Part shown: one piece after another, positions 38,441 to 56,083 of the stretch
How positions within the stretch are numbered: position 1 is the first letter of the stretch
Layout: each line of letters starts with the position of its first letter
Assembly: GCA_009760855.2 (NCBI GenBank)
Contig: WPIO01000161.1
Coordinates: 492,501-556,500, forward strand
Source: Cristatella mucedo
Taxonomy: Eukaryota; Bryozoa; Phylactolaemata; Cristatellidae
Reading direction: 5' to 3'
DNA: 64,000 nucleotides
The notes under the pieces: model-generated
Database searches by the model: none
Told to the model about the DNA's origin: nothing
What the model saw: only the letters and a program-made list of their open reading frames with translations
Made by a program: the position numbers and the translations under genes

Positions 38441-39234
38441 TTGAACGACAGACCAATCAGGCTGCTTAGGATTGCACCAGTAGCTGATGATTACTTAAGG
38501 TCACAGGCCAGGATTCCTACGTAAATAAAATTACAATGATGTGTTGCCATCCTGGTTTGACCCAGGCGTAAAGGGGTTGGCAAGCAAGTTTAATATCACA
38601 CAACCCCAAAACTAATTTCGCATACATGATACTTTGATCGATTTCTCCTGGAAAACTCTAGTTCAAATAGTTCTTGAGGTTATAGTAACCTCTATGGACG
38701 AGCTTCAATTTCGGTCCATCAATAATCACGTTGGAACTTTCAGGGGCAACGGGCAGGTTAGTTTTAGAGACGGTTAAGTATTTTGGTGGGTAAGCTAACA
38801 GAGCCTTCAAGCTGCTCTTGGGTTAAACCATCCAACGCTTCCAAGAAAAATGTGCTTAGCTTAAATGTAGATCGCATCTCATACTATTAATTGAAGTTTC
38901 CTAATAACGAGTTTTCTTTATTATAGCTTGCTGTATTGATTTTCTGTTCAAATGAGAGAGAAAAAGAAATTAGCTGCAACGTGGTATAAAAATGAAGTCC
39001 CTTGTGTTCTGGGCCAGAGGCACTTTCCGTTCCGACAGTTATGGCTTCGAGATCGGCACGAATTATCTGAGTAATACACATTTAAGCTTGGATGTTGTCA
39101 TTTAGCAGAGGAATTTCTCTTAGGCTATCTGCTTGGCTTTGATTGGCTAGCTTAATTTTATTTCCTATGAAAGCTCGCTTTGCGGTAAAGTACTGCAAAA
39201 CCATTTAGAAAGGTGTGGCCAGCGTGATAGATGT
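38441..39234. other. Intergenic, unassigned
   Basis: Weak LINE-like remnant at about 38455-38560, otherwise nothing recognised. Confidence 0.45.
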
Positions 39235-39800
39235 GTAGCCGAGTAGTATGCAACGCCGATGACCTGGCGGAGTAGGCATAACCTGCGGGTTACCGAGCAG
39301 TGACGTACTGGTTCGCGCCTACGCGAAATAAGCAGGCCCCCCACGAAACGAGTGTTTCTGGCGCTAACCTACTTATTGTTACTAAGGGGGTCGTGAGTCC
39401 ACAGCGTGAATTAGAAAGAGGCACGTACACAAATAGGGAATTGTATTGAGCTTTATTCGCAAGCGCACAATGTGGCTAAGCGTCTACCTCAGACCACACT
39501 CCTCACAAGCTCTAAACAGCACAAGCACTCTTGTGGGGAAAGACGTCCATTCACTTAGGCTACCTACGTCTATTGTGGGGAACGACCCAAATAAGATGAG
39601 GAGCCCGAACCGGAGCCTAGACCCTGACTGGAGAACTAGGGCTCTGCTTCCACCGTGAAGGTGGGAATACCTCACACACTACCTCAAGCACTCTTGCGGA
39701 GGAAACAAGTCTCCGCACTTGGGCTATCTAAGTCTCTAGTTGGGAACGACCCGAATAGGCGGAGGAGCCCGAACCACCGAATTGTCTCACGCAACGCACC
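39235..39800. repeat. Dispersed repeat, copy 2, with internal duplication
   Basis: Counterpart of 29985-30330. Its distal part is repeated: agcactcttgtggggaaaga...gaggagcccgaacc at about 39526-39620 and again at about 39688-39778. Confidence 0.5.
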
Positions 39801-40031
39801 GAACTACTTCTAGTTCGCATCGGCAAATCCTTATGCCGAGACCACGTGCGCTCGCACATACACAAACACAAACGAAACACAAAATGCGAGCTCGGGCGCG
39901 ATACGACCGTATTCGGTGGCGTCCACCGAATCCTCCTGGCGCGGTCTCGTCCTGTCCCGTCAATGGCCGGTAACAGCCAGCCCTCCTACCTCGCTTTCAG
40001 AGAAACGAGTCCGACGGCGTCGAAGCGAAGC

Positions 40032-40036
<5 letters not shown>

Positions 40037-40097
<61 letters not shown>
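40037..40097. repeat. (GA)n microsatellite
   Basis: About 30 GA units with one AAAG change. Confidence 0.97.
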
Positions 40098-40889
40098 ACA
40101 GGAGCCAAATAAAAAAACCAAGAGCGAGCGTCGCTCGACTATTAAACACCTAGCTGAGACAATGGGGCAAGACCTTAGCGGTAACGGGCCCGGCACCGTG
40201 GGCCATTACGGAAAGGAATTAATACCGTCACTCGGCCACCGGAAGTGCAACCTAGTTCAGTTTGAATGCCGAAAAGGTTCCAGACGATTCTTTTTGAACA
40301 GAGTTATTGCTGAGGTTGACAGGCCAGCCAACATTAATCAGCCGCTACCGCGGGTAGCAGACCAATTCTAAAGGCCGAATTGCCACGGTTGGTCCCAGAG
40401 CTTTCTGGATTGCTCCTAAGCGTTTGCTATATCACCGCACTGGTGCTCATCTCTAGCTCACTGCTCCAGGACAAAGGAGTTTTTGTCCGCCGAACAATTC
40501 TTGTTAAAATGAAGCCAAGGCCAACGCCGCGCTACAAGTAGCATGCCAGCGATTGATATCGACAGCAACTTGAGCCTGACCATTAATTTTTCCAATTTAC
40601 AAAGTTCCTCAACATACTAGTAATTTAAGATTAATCTAAATTAAAGGAATTATGGGATCAAAAAGTCAATTTCACAGTTATATATGTAGCAGGACCTCGT
40701 TGTCATCTCGCCAAAGTAGTCCGACCCTCAAGACAGCTCCAAGTATTGGGAATGGCAAGGCCAACCCGAAATGCATTAAGAAACTAAATAAATAGGTTAG
40801 AAAGCTATACACAGTTTTTCGCAGAGGAAGATATCGAAATATATTCTCGAAAAATTGAGAAAGCAACGAATCCCGTATCAGTGCAATCG
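40098..40889. other. Intergenic, unassigned
   Basis: A plus frame continues from the (GA)n tract to 40371 without family features; the rest is AT-rich. Confidence 0.4.
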
Positions 40890-41860
40890 TCAAGTAAACA
40901 TCTGTAGAGGCGTCTGTTAGGCAGTATTTGCCAACACTCTTTTTAATATTTTTTTCATTTCATTCTCAAAGTAATTCGGAAACAGGTCGGACTCTGACAG
41001 CTTCGGCTGTAATTCGCTCTCGCAAGCAGTGCGGCGCCGCAAAGGTGCGAGCGGATCAAACGAGGGCACTCGATAAACCAGGAAAGCAAGAAGGTGGAGG
41101 GAGGAGGTGAAGGGGCGGCTGCTACCACTGTAGGGGCTCGAGCGCGCGGCGGTGGCGCGACGGAGAACGAGCCCGGCCACAAGCGAGTTGTTGTACTAAC
41201 GATGGCGGCCGTATTGTATCGTATGCAGGCAAGACAGGAGAGAGAGCGTACGTACGGTTGTAGCAGTAGTAGCCGTCGCGTAAGCAGCTCCGGAGCGCCA
41301 GTAGATAAGAGAGTAAGAGAGAAGGGAGAGAGAGGATAGCGTGCGGACAGGCCGACACACAGGTAGAGATTTGCGCGGGCGAGGAATGTCACGTGCCAGC
41401 ACGGAGCGCGCCCATTGGGCGGATGGAACGTCGGCCTGGGGGTGGAACCACGTGGTGGCGATGACACGCCCACGCCAGCACGTGCAGAGGTTGCCTGCAA
41501 CCAACCAACTTGTCGACAACACAAAGAATGAATAAGATTCACAAAATTGCTAAATAATATATGAACTGATTAATATATTGATTAGTTTACTCAACAGTGA
41601 CGACCAAACGATTGGACCAGAGTCTAGCTCAGCGTCCGCTCCTGCAAACTTCCTGTCAGGCGTCGTGGGGGTGGGTTAGTGGATGAAAGGAGGGAGCAGC
41701 CTGTTCCGCCTAGTATAACTTGACGACTTGTGTACCTAGGTATACAAAGGTATGCTTATCTTATTATTATAGTCCCAAAATTCCATCATCCAGATCGGAT
41801 ATTCACTGCTTAGCCGCCTGCTATCTAGTTTGAGGGGAGGTGCTGGTTTCAGCATTTACG
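40890..41860 (+). promoter_or_regulatory. Duplicated upstream block of PTGR3 copy B, likely promoter / 5'UTR exon
   Basis: Counterpart of 27840-28480, longer by an inserted CpG-rich stretch (about 41000-41470) with inverted CCAAT (cccattgggcgg) and cacgtg motifs. No flippase exon is present on its left, so the duplicated unit ended in or near this block. Confidence 0.4.
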
Positions 41861-44458
41861 CTCACGATCCGGCTCATACGAGAGTAGTTATTGGGTTGGA
41901 CTATTTCTGGGCGTGGACGCGTGCTGTTGGTCTTCGTTGAGTCAACTTTCTGTTTCTTTTGATTTCTCAGCTGCACTTATTTTAATCAGCAGGTCAAGTT
42001 TGTGTCCCATGTCGCTGGAGTAGCTGCACTGTATGCTCGTGGAGGCTAGGAACCTCGGATTGTCGACAGCACAGCTTCCGCGGCTGCAGTGCAGCAGTTG
42101 GTTAAGTGTGACGTTGAGTCTCAAAGCCTCTATTGGCGGCACTTATTTGGTTCAAGCAACTCAGGCTATGATATCTTCTGCCCTCTGTCTCCTGAGTGGT
42201 GACCGCCGACAGCTCTTATTCATATGATGTAATTCAGTTGTACAATTATCATAATGGATTTATATAGAACCGTGAGAGAATTAAATCAAATTTCTAGAGC
42301 TTCGCCTACGCTGGAAATGAAACATTCGATCTGATTAGTGATTATGATATATTTCATGTTCTCCCTATGAAAACTAAATCTTTTCCTTGGCACTTTGTAA
42401 AAGAAGTGTACAGGAAGTGATTAGTGATTATTGGCATGCGAAACTGCATTACGCATACAGTATAGAGGATTACTTACGTGGCGAAGTAAGTTGCTGGGAG
42501 CAGCTGGTTGTTTAGCTTTATGTTTAATGTCGTCAAATGAAGATGTCATAAGGTCCATCCGGATAGCGTACTAGGCATTAGGTGCCTTGAGAACCAGAGG
42601 CGCCGTCTTTGATGGTTTAAAGCGTCAGTGTTTTAGTCCGTGCAGCCTAAATTTTGGAGCTTAGTTCACTATTGTCTGCGAAGTAGTGAATCACGAGTTG
42701 TACGTGACTTGAGTTAAATTCTGACTTTGGTTTCTGTGAAAATTATGCTACTTTTTTGTTAAAGGAGTTGATTTTAAAGCTACCATTGCCATCAAGCTAT
42801 ACCATTGAAATCGCTAAAACCCACATGGCTACATGCTGAAACCTTTCGTTACACTCAAAGCAGGCCGTATGCAGTTTCTTATTCGGAAATGTGCTTGCTG
42901 AAGCCACTGATTTAAGATCGATGCTGTTTTGCAAGTTTCCATTCTTTTCTCTGTGTGACTCATCAGAAGGTTCAGCACTCCTATCGTAGCATGAGCGATG
43001 CAAAATAGACTTGCGCACGACACTTGGTGGCGGAACTCGTTTTAACCCGGCAGCTGGCAACCTTTTTTCTGTCTCGTCACTTAGGCACACCCGTCAGCTC
43101 CAGTGCTCAAGCATTGCGCAACTGGGTATAGCGTTAGCAGCCAAGCGTGTGGATGTGTTAGTGATACCGATTGGCCTGAAAGGATAGCAAAAGATTAGCA
43201 AAATTAGGCAATTAGCGTGCATAATTTCATCACATCTGGATACGCCTGCCAGCAGGTGGTGCGTGACTGCCTGGCAGTGCTCCACCATCTCACCTTTGAT
43301 CACCGCGAAAACTGCACAAGAGTGGCGAGAAAGCTCAATGTAAAGAAGCAGCAGTTTCATTGAGCTCATCGAGTGCCCAGCTCTGCTCAGAGCTTGCACT
43401 GTGCCTGCACCTTGGCAAAGTAGCCCTTGGCCGGCTGAGGAGTCAGTGGTGAGGAAGCCCCTCCCCATCGGTCCTTAGTATGGAAGCAAGCCAACCTAGC
43501 GAGCTGGCCAAGACCATCAACGACTTTGGGTTCTCTCCTGCTGGCATCACGTGAGAGGGGCAGCAGGAGGAGGGGAAGGAGGAGCAGCTGCTACAGCAGA
43601 CACAGCCGGTAGTTGAGGAGGCTGCCATTTGTTTGTTGAGCAAGAAAGAGCCCCCCATACTTTCTCTGAGGGCCCGGCCTCCTAGAGGGAATGATCCCCT
43701 GGGATCTTTGCTAAGATGCTGTCAATGCACGGCACAGCTCGTGGGTAGAATTTCCGCATCGGGCAATTCTGTATTGCAAAGTGCAACTCTTGGCATTTCT
43801 GGTCCTCGTATATTAGCCTGGGGTGCGATGCCGGGTATGGTGCTCACACTTCGTGATCCTGGTCTCGTGGGCCAGAAGCAAGCGATTCTTTATTGCCCTG
43901 GTTTATTGCTTGTGTTGGGTGGGTGTGTGAGAGCAGCCACGAGTTTCACCAGCTGCTATTGAAATGAGGTGGTTCAATCAGCCTGCCTTACTCTTAACTT
44001 TTTATTTGCTCGGCTGTGCGTCTTATGCACGATCGTTCGGAGGCATAGACAGCACGAGTGGCTGGGTCCACCGGATGCCTGAGCTGTGAGCTGAGAGTAT
44101 TAGTAGCCGCAGTAGCGGCTGCCAGGCTGCAGGTTCAGATGCCATGACAGTCGCCTTTCAAATGGCAGGAGGATGCCGAAGACCAGCTTGTCAATCAACT
44201 CGAGAACTTGCTTTGACATTGATCGGTTGTGTTTCATCTTGGAAGAGTACTCGGCTTATCGTGGCTGTGAGTTAGGCCGTCTACCAGTGTATGGGGGGGG
44301 GGGCTTCGTGTTTCTGACCAGGAGCTTGGTGCCTCAGCTGTTCATGCTCATAAGCATGCGTTTTTTAGGCGGTGGGGGCGCGGCACTGGTCATTCTAACA
44401 TTTTCACGTTGCAGCTTCTTCAGTCGAGCTTACTTTGGTCGAGTGATTCGGGCCTTGC
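41861..44458. other. Between upstream block and PTGR3 copy B exon 1
   Basis: Could be a 5'UTR intron if the donor at 41750 is used. A degraded LINE tail lies near 42235-42300; no coding motif recognised. Confidence 0.4.
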
Positions 44459-48952
<4,494 letters not shown>

Positions 48953-49473
48953 CCTGCTGTCCAGAGCAGAAGCCCCTTCCTCGCAAATATGAGCGTTAAA
49001 GTGCGAGCAGAAGTGAGCTCGGCAACTTCTGATTTGATCAGGCCCTGATGCTGCAGATGTCTGGAGCTGAAGGCTGTAGATCTTGATTTAACTGGCACAA
49101 ACTTTCCGATCTTTCAGAGCCAAAAATGTTGCAGATGTAGCTGGTTGAAATTTTTTCCACATAAGTCGCTCTGTCGATTCGCTGTCGATTTGTTGGTTAC
49201 AGGTGCTGCAATAAAAGCTCATCTCGTTGATGATTGCCAGCCATCCTTGTTTTGTAGCAAAGTCGTGATATTCTCACTCATCATGCTTGGGTTCACTTAC
49301 TTAGCTTTAGCCCGTACGATTGCTAACGCAGGCTGAACATAAATGTAGCCATGATGCACAACCATGCTATTGTCCTATGAAGGTTTGAGAATATGGGGAG
49401 GCTAAAACAACGTGTATAGACTGAAGTGTGATTTTGTTATCCGAACAGCAGACAATTGAGTAGCAGATCAAGG
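48953..49473. other. 3' flank of PTGR3 copy B
   Basis: Aligns with the copy A flank and contains AATAAA at 49210; a LINE follows. Confidence 0.6.
49210..49215 (+). terminator. Poly(A) signal AATAAA of PTGR3 copy B
   Basis: Canonical hexamer about 260 bp after the copy B stop, within sequence alignable to the copy A 3' flank. Confidence 0.5.
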
Positions 49474-51275
49474 TAATAATAATAATAATAATGCACTTGA
49501 TAAAGCGCCCTCAGAGAACTCAATCTTTTTCTACGCGCTTCACATTTGCTGCAAAGGGAAATGCAATTGAATGGTGAGTGATACCATGCTTCATAAACAT
49601 GAATAACATGGTTAGGGGTGACATGCACAGGGTCAGCATGCAAATGTGGTTAGTGGCAGCATGCACAGTGTCAGCATGCATAAGCACCTGAAGGACGAAT
49701 CACACGGACCCACTAAATGCTGTCCTAAATGTTTTTTTTTAAGTTCCTTTTAAATGTGGTCAAATCAGGGGATGTTGTGACGCAAGTCGGGAGTGAGCTC
49801 CAGGCTTTGGGAGCATACGAACTAGATGCACGGTCTCCAAGGGATTTGAGGTTTGTACGAGGTATTGGTAAACTGTCGGATTCCGAAAAGCAGGTGGTAC
49901 GATGCTTGGCCTGATGAGGGAGTAGATCTGAGAGATAGGCTGGAGCCAAAGAAAGAAGTGACCTAAAAGTGACTGACAAAACCTTGAAGTAAACCCGTTG
50001 CTTGACTGGGAGCCAGTACAGGTTGGCTAGAAGTGGTGTAATTTGGCAACTGCGACGCTCACGACAGAAAAGCCTAGCTGCAGAGTTTTGCACCATCTGT
50101 AATCGCCTGATTGCAAATGCCGGTAGACCAGCAAGCAGTGAGTTGCAGAAGTTAAGACGGGATGTCACAGATGCATGGACCAACTTGGACGTGGTATCCT
50201 TATCTAAGTAAGCCCGAATTTTAGCAATGCTATGTAGCTGAAAGTAGGCAGACTTGACTGTGGAGCTGATGTGATCGTCTAACGAGAGGTCACTTTAGAA
50301 CATGACACCTAGATTTCGAGCTGACTCCTGAATTATGCTGGCAGAACCAATTTTGAGAGTCAGCCTGTCCTATCTCTGGATCACACTGGGTTTGCCCATA
50401 ACTAGTAAGTTAGTTTTATCATTATTTAGTTTTAGAAAATTTGCTGCCATCCATGTGCGGGTGTCATCAATGCATGCAGCAAGTGAGTTAAGAGAATTTG
50501 AGGTGCTCGACGGCTGGGAGGGATCAGAGCAAAGGTACAACTGAGTGTCATCCGCATAGAAGTGAAAGCCTAGGTTGTGCTTGGCAATCACATCAGCAAG
50601 AGGGAGAGTATAAAGCGTGAAAAGAACCGGACCTAGCACGGAGCCCTGAGGTACCCCACATTTCAGAGGTACCTCGGATGATCTTTTTCTATTCACGTCA
50701 ATACTAGGGAGTCTCCCACTGAGATAGGACCTGAACCATTGCAGAGCAGTGCCAGTGACGCCCAGGCGAGATGAGAGGCGCTCTAGAAGAACTTTGTGAT
50801 AGACAATAATAATAATAATAATAATTCACTTGATAAAGCGCCCTCAGAGAACTTAATCTCTCTCTAGGCGCTTTACATTTGCTGTAAAGTGAAATAAAAT
50901 AGACGGTATCAAAAGCTGCCGAAAGATCGAACAAAACAAGCAGAGACACTCTACTCATGTCTGCATTCCTAAGTAGGTCGCTGTACACCCTAAGCAATGA
51001 TGACTCCGTGGAGTGATTAGCTCTAAAGCCAGACTGGAACTTACTAGCAAGGTTTGAAGTTTCAATATAAGAGTTCAGCTGGTCTGCCACGACTCGTTCC
51101 AGTGTCTTTGATAGAAATGGTAAAAGGGAGACTGGGCGGTAGTTGCTCAAGTTCTCTTGGTCAAATGTCGCTTTCTTGAGAAGTGGCCTGACTACAGCTT
51201 TTTTGAAAGGTGCTGGGACATGACACGAGGCTAATGACATATTAATGATGTTATTTATGCAATCCGAACGCATTG
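49474..51275 (-). mobile_element. CR1/L2-type LINE, best minus-strand copy, 5'-truncated
   Basis: About 1.8 kb with reverse-transcriptase motifs [41 protein letters not shown] and FHFYADDTQLYL, then the C-terminal SLAPAYLSDLLPHQAKH segment and the hairpin/(ATT)n 3' tail. Frames are broken. A second 3' tail (about 50806-50895) has inserted into the RT region. Confidence 0.9.
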
Positions 51276-51778
51276 CTAAATACTTGATACATACTCAAAT
51301 TTCAGGGACTTTATGACTTGTGCTAGATTGCTATTGGTTATGGGAAAGCACACGTTCACTAATTTACTCCTGCACTGGTCTTGAAGCTCTTGCCAACCCT
51401 CCATGGGAGCCGCAGGCTTGATCCGTCGACGCTAGCTAAGAGATGTTTACTCTTTCAACTGGCAGAGCAATTTTCGAGGTCACTGAGCATTCCGGTAAGG
51501 CAAATTAGTGTGCCTATAAACTGTTCTCACAGACAAGAAATTTTCAGTCAACGCTTCCCGGAGAAATGTGTCTAAGATTGAATGCATATAAAGCCCAATT
51601 CTAGCCATTGAAGCTGCTAAACACTTAATTGTTTTTAATCGCCAGCACGACGCACTAAGCAGCCTGAGCGTAATCGATTCTATCGGAACTCGGACCTGAC
51701 TATGGCCTGATTTAGATTCCGACGTTCTGCATCATTAAATGCAGTTAAATAAATGCGTCTTCCTCGATTGCTATTACG

Positions 51779-52066
51779 TTGGCGTTGATTGTTGCGACGG
51801 GTATTAATAGCGAAAACTTCACACCACAATTGCATACGCGACTGAAGCCGTATTGTATCTCGTCGAAGTCGTCAGACTGCAAGCCGGTTCCAGGTTTCGG
51901 CCGTCGCGCAGGCGTTCCGTTCGAGAGAGGAAAGAAACGTGCGATTGATTGCATGGATTTGGAAGACATTGATTTTTCGTATCCGCAGCTGGTCAGCATT
52001 TTGAATGAGCTGCGAACATTCATGGCGTGTGCTGCTGGTGCTGCTGGGCTAGCGACGAGAGCTTGA
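51779..52066 (+). CDS. Unrecognised 95-codon open frame
   Basis: Begins MALIVATGINSENFTPQL, middle PGFGRRAGVPFERGKKRA, then IDCMDLEDIDFSYPQLVSIL, end AAGLATRA. Composition is protein-like (mixed charged and hydrophobic residues, no low-complexity run), unlike most frames here. I do not recognise a family. The opposite strand is also open over most of it, so it may be a transposon remnant or chance. Confidence 0.25.
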   Translation: MALIVATGINSENFTPQLHTRLKPYCISSKSSDCKPVPGFGRRAGVPFERGKKRAIDCMDLEDIDFSYPQLVSILNELRTFMACAAGAAGLATRA

Positions 52067-52195
52067 ATGCTTGCCAGCGTTATCCCAAGTGTTTCTCTTT
52101 AGTCAACCCTAGAAAATTTATAGTATAAAGCTGTCCGCCGAAGGCCCCAGCATGGAATCCGCTTTAAAATTTAAGTGAAAGAGGAAGCTGAAGCT

Positions 52196-52312
52196 GTACG
52201 CCAAAGGAAGCGGGTGAGGTTACGGTGCTCGCCTAATACGATCGGGGTCGCGGGCTCAAGCCCTGCAGACTACATAAAGTACCTGATAGAGATTGAGTTC
52301 TCTCAGGGTGGT
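52196..52312 (+). mobile_element. SINE-A, diverged
   Basis: ggtgaggttacggtgctcgc A box, gcgggctcaagccc B box, tail agagattgagttctctcagg. Confidence 0.65.
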
Positions 52313-53039
52313 AAGGAAATGCTATTTCTATTTAGGTTTTCGCACTCCTCATCTAAACAGGAACCGTTCGCTCCACCACGAGTCTCTTCTTGAAGATGCG
52401 TGTCAAGTGCGTGCCGATCGGAAGGATTTTCCTCCGTGAAGAGATCGAGAAAAATGCTTCGTCCTACACTGACTGCAGAGCACGAATGTGAGAGCCAAAG
52501 ATGTGCCACTCGCAAAGAACTGTCAAACGACTTTTTTTTTATTACCCCGATTGGGAGTAGCTGAAGCGGCGACGCAACAGACAACACGAAGCGGCTAGGC
52601 CTCGTGAAGAATTAGTTCTCGATCGTATCTGAAAAGATGAAATTGCCCTCGAAGCAGACAATGTCGCTCGAACTTGCTCGCCGAGCCGCCGTGGAAACGT
52701 TTCCAGCCTTGCCTTCGAAATCGGATTGGCTCTCTGGCAAACCTCATGACCTTCGCACCTTCTCGGCGGCGGCGGTGGCGGCGCTTCGCACGAAAAGCCC
52801 ACCCACAGAGAAGAGTTTTCCGCCCACCCGTAGCCACCGTCGAAGCCCCGGGGACGTCGAGGCGGCACAAAATACAAAAATTACTCAAAACGTGTACCCT
52901 TTTGTGCTTTTGTGCAACAGACAAGCATGCTGGCAATCCAATCCGAAAAGTTTTATCAGCAAGCATGTGACCGGAATGAAGTGTAGAATTTTTATGTAGA
53001 TGCGTCCAAACCTGTTATAGTCCCACGACCTCTAGCACA

Positions 53040-53105
53040 ATAACGATAGTAATATTTTTCCATTTATTGAGCTCCCTTAGAGAACTGGATCTCTTTCTAG
53101 GCGTG
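53040..53105 (-). mobile_element. LINE 3' tail remnant
   Basis: agagaactggatctctttct on the plus strand is the inverted hairpin. Confidence 0.5.
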
Positions 53106-53432
53106 AGCTAGTATGAGCTTCAGCTGAAAGTAAGGCCGCGTAAGGGGTGCTTTGCCGGCCAACTTCATAATTAGCAAGTCAACCAGACCGCTTTCGGGTC
53201 ACCTACGCGAGTGGGCGGGTAAGTATTGCTAACGGGGCTCAAGCTCACCAGCCTTCCCTGCATGCCAGATTCTTTCTGGGTTAATTAAGCAGACGACAGA
53301 GCAGCGTAAGCTGGACCGCGTCGTTTGGCAATAGACAGCAGCGAACGCCTGCACTTGTCCGGGAGCAGGAAGCGGAGACGGTAGAGGGTTCCACGATATA
53401 AAAGTGTGTGGCGTGTAAAAATGCGTTGGTCG

Positions 53433-53546
<114 letters not shown>

Positions 53547-53754
53547 CGCGGCGGCCTGCGTCGACCCGATGCTGCTGCCGCTACTACGGCTGCTCAGCGA
53601 GACCGCTATTTTTGTTATTATTTTCAGACGCGAAGTCGTCAGCGTGGCTAATGCAAAGCTCACGGTTCGCATGCCCAATCAGTGCGACGCGAGCTCGCTC
53701 ATCGAAGGCGCTCTCATGACGACTGCTCATGGAAAGCTGCGGCGGCTGGGATAT

Positions 53755-53912
53755 AGCTAATTTAACAGCGTCATTTGTGTAGCTGCAGAATATCCTTAAC
53801 AGCTATCATCGCCGCTTGCATTTGGAAGTACAAGATGGCCTACTTCAGGATTCGAACCCACAATCTCGGCCTGGAAGAGTGAACACTACCCACTGAGCTA
53901 TGGGCGGCCCAG
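53755..53912 (-). mobile_element. SINE-B, minus strand
   Basis: gcagaatatccttaacagct body, inverted B box attcgaacccacaatctcgg, A box (acccactgagctatgggcgg). Confidence 0.75.
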
Positions 53913-55354
53913 TATTGTGGCGGGCTCATCGTTGCGAGTCTGCTCTCTACTGTCTCATCCGCGATGGCAGCCAATAGCGTGAGTTACGGGTTGAAGACTT
54001 TGCAGAGATCATAAGGCAAGCGGCAGATGTGCGGGGACGAGGACAGTTTGAATTGTCCAAGAATAATTAACGCCGCGCCGCAGTGCTACCCACATTTGGC
54101 ACAGTCCGCGTTTCCGCTCAGTTTATTACCGCTGTTTCAGCTGAGCCATTGCTAGCCACGCAGTATCTGCTAATGCGTTTACTTTACGCCTTTGATTTTG
54201 TCGCTCATGTTACTTTAAAAACATCGTTTTTGGTGCTCGCGCCGTAAGAAGAAATGTCGGACTCCCGTCTGCAATCCTACTGTGCCACTGTTATTACCCT
54301 TAGATGGACCAAATTTGAGCCCTTTTTTCAGAATGCTTGGATAACTCAGGCGTAGATTGGCATGGCAACTTCGGGCTACATACGAGCTCTGCCAAGCACG
54401 CCCCAGAGGTGCGACGGTCCCCCTACAGAGAGTTATCTTCTCTCCAAACAAATCTGGGCGTATCCCGTAAGTTTAACGGAAGTGGCTCCAAGTACGGACG
54501 CGGGCGCACGTGGGCGCTTGTTTTGCTTGGGCGGTGTTCAAACAGACGTAAGTTAGAACGCTGCCGTTCTCGTTTCCAACATATGCTGCTATTTTATTGG
54601 TTGATTTATTCGGCCAAGTCACCGAAGCGTCGTGTTTTTCCCTTGTCTCTAGACTGACCAGTTTCCCACAGGTTCGTGGCCCATGCAATCCAACTTGTTG
54701 CCGAGTTGTGTTCCGTGAGAGGGATTGGTGAGCGAAGCTTTTATGGAATCTGCTAAAGTTAGTGCGCACGAGTGACGATGCCACTTTAAAATAGCATTAG
54801 CATCAGCCGCAGGGGGCAAGGGTTTGCTAGGTGGTGGATGTACAAATCAGGGGGATCAGGTGTGTGCCGTAAAATGCAGCGATTGGCAGAATTCGAATCG
54901 CGAAGGTAATTGAGTGCGGGACTCGAAATGTGAGTCAGAAGCGAACCTTAAGCGCGGGCATTCTGGGAGTGCAGACAGCCGAAGCTTGAGACGAAACCTT
55001 TGATCAAGTACCTCGTAGTTCATCGACGTGTCGTTGTGTCTTTTATCTTGACCGCTGCATTTGCTTGAATACACTGGATAGGATGCTTACTGTTAGCTGC
55101 AGAAATTTACCTGTACATTCGCTGCTTTCACCAAGATAGACTTGACCACCTGGTGACCGGCAGCCTGCATTTAATGAAGATGGGCCTACTTCGGTATTGT
55201 GCTGACCACGAAAGTAAGGCTACTGAAAGCCTTGGCTACCCAGTTTCTTTTAATTCTATAGCCAATGCCTGCTGTTTTTCAGCAGCATGCTCAAAGTAAT
55301 GCTTTAGCAGCCGAAGGCCTTAGGTATCTGCCGGCTTTGAATCACTGTTAAGTT

Positions 55355-55452
55355 TGATCATACTTCCTTTGCAGCACATGTAGAGTGCCTCGAAATAGAT
55401 TAAGTTCTTCGTAGGCGGCTATACAAATGTATTGTTATTATTATTATTATAA
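55355..55452 (+). mobile_element. LINE 3' tail
   Basis: tttgcagcacatgtagagtg then the hairpin and (ATT)n. Confidence 0.6.
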
Positions 55453-55635
55453 CTTCATATTACTGATTATATCACTGAACTTCTAGGGAGAAGTAGGCAT
55501 TCAAGGGTTTTTGCCACCATGTGGACTCAAGTTGTGCATCTAATATTACCAACATTTGTAACAGATATAACTTCTCTGTTGGAACCAGCTTATCAAGTGC
55601 AACCGGAACTGCCAGCTTAAACAGCGACTAGTAAT

Positions 55636-55885
55636 GTAATGTAATGTATCTCCTTCTGTAACTCCACAAAGTCATAAAGACTATGTGGATGTTATGCAGG
55701 AGAGTTTTGTATAGCGCACTCACAGCCTAAGCAGCTTTCGGTAAGCATTTGGTAGCCAACACTTCGTCTCACGAAACGAAGAGAAAGTGGGAAGCATAGC
55801 AGAGTCAGGAGAGCAGTTGAGGTAGTGAGTAGCATGGAAGTAGCAGCTCAGGACCGCTGAAAAGGATGTGCCATAGTCGGCAGCA
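55636..55885 (-). mobile_element. Retroelement-like repeat, copy 3 of 3
   Basis: Same family, with gtaatgtaatgtatctcc at its left end and AVLSCYFHATHYLNCSPDSA on the minus strand. A distant relative lies near 23215-23320. Confidence 0.65.
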
Positions 55886-55942
55886 GAGTAATATGTAGGG
55901 TTTTTCATGGCAGGGATGCAGTGCGATCGACCTGTAACTCTT

Positions 55943-56083
55943 TAATAATATAATTAATTTGTATAGCGCCCAAAGAGAACTTAATCTCTCTTCAGGTGCT
56001 TCACATGTGCCTCGGGGCTCCAGCCCATGACCTCGGCCAGGTCTTGGTCGGGGCGAGCGCCTTAACCGCTGGAATCTCGGAGG
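55943..56083 (-). mobile_element. SINE-A, minus strand
   Basis: Inverted tail (aagagaacttaatctctctt), inverted B box (ggggctccagcccatgacct) and A box (gcgccttaaccgctgg). Confidence 0.8.

Noticed and set aside
52542-52970. GC-rich frames on both strands as a gene
   Set aside because: Open on both strands because of base composition; no motif, and no clear splice partner.
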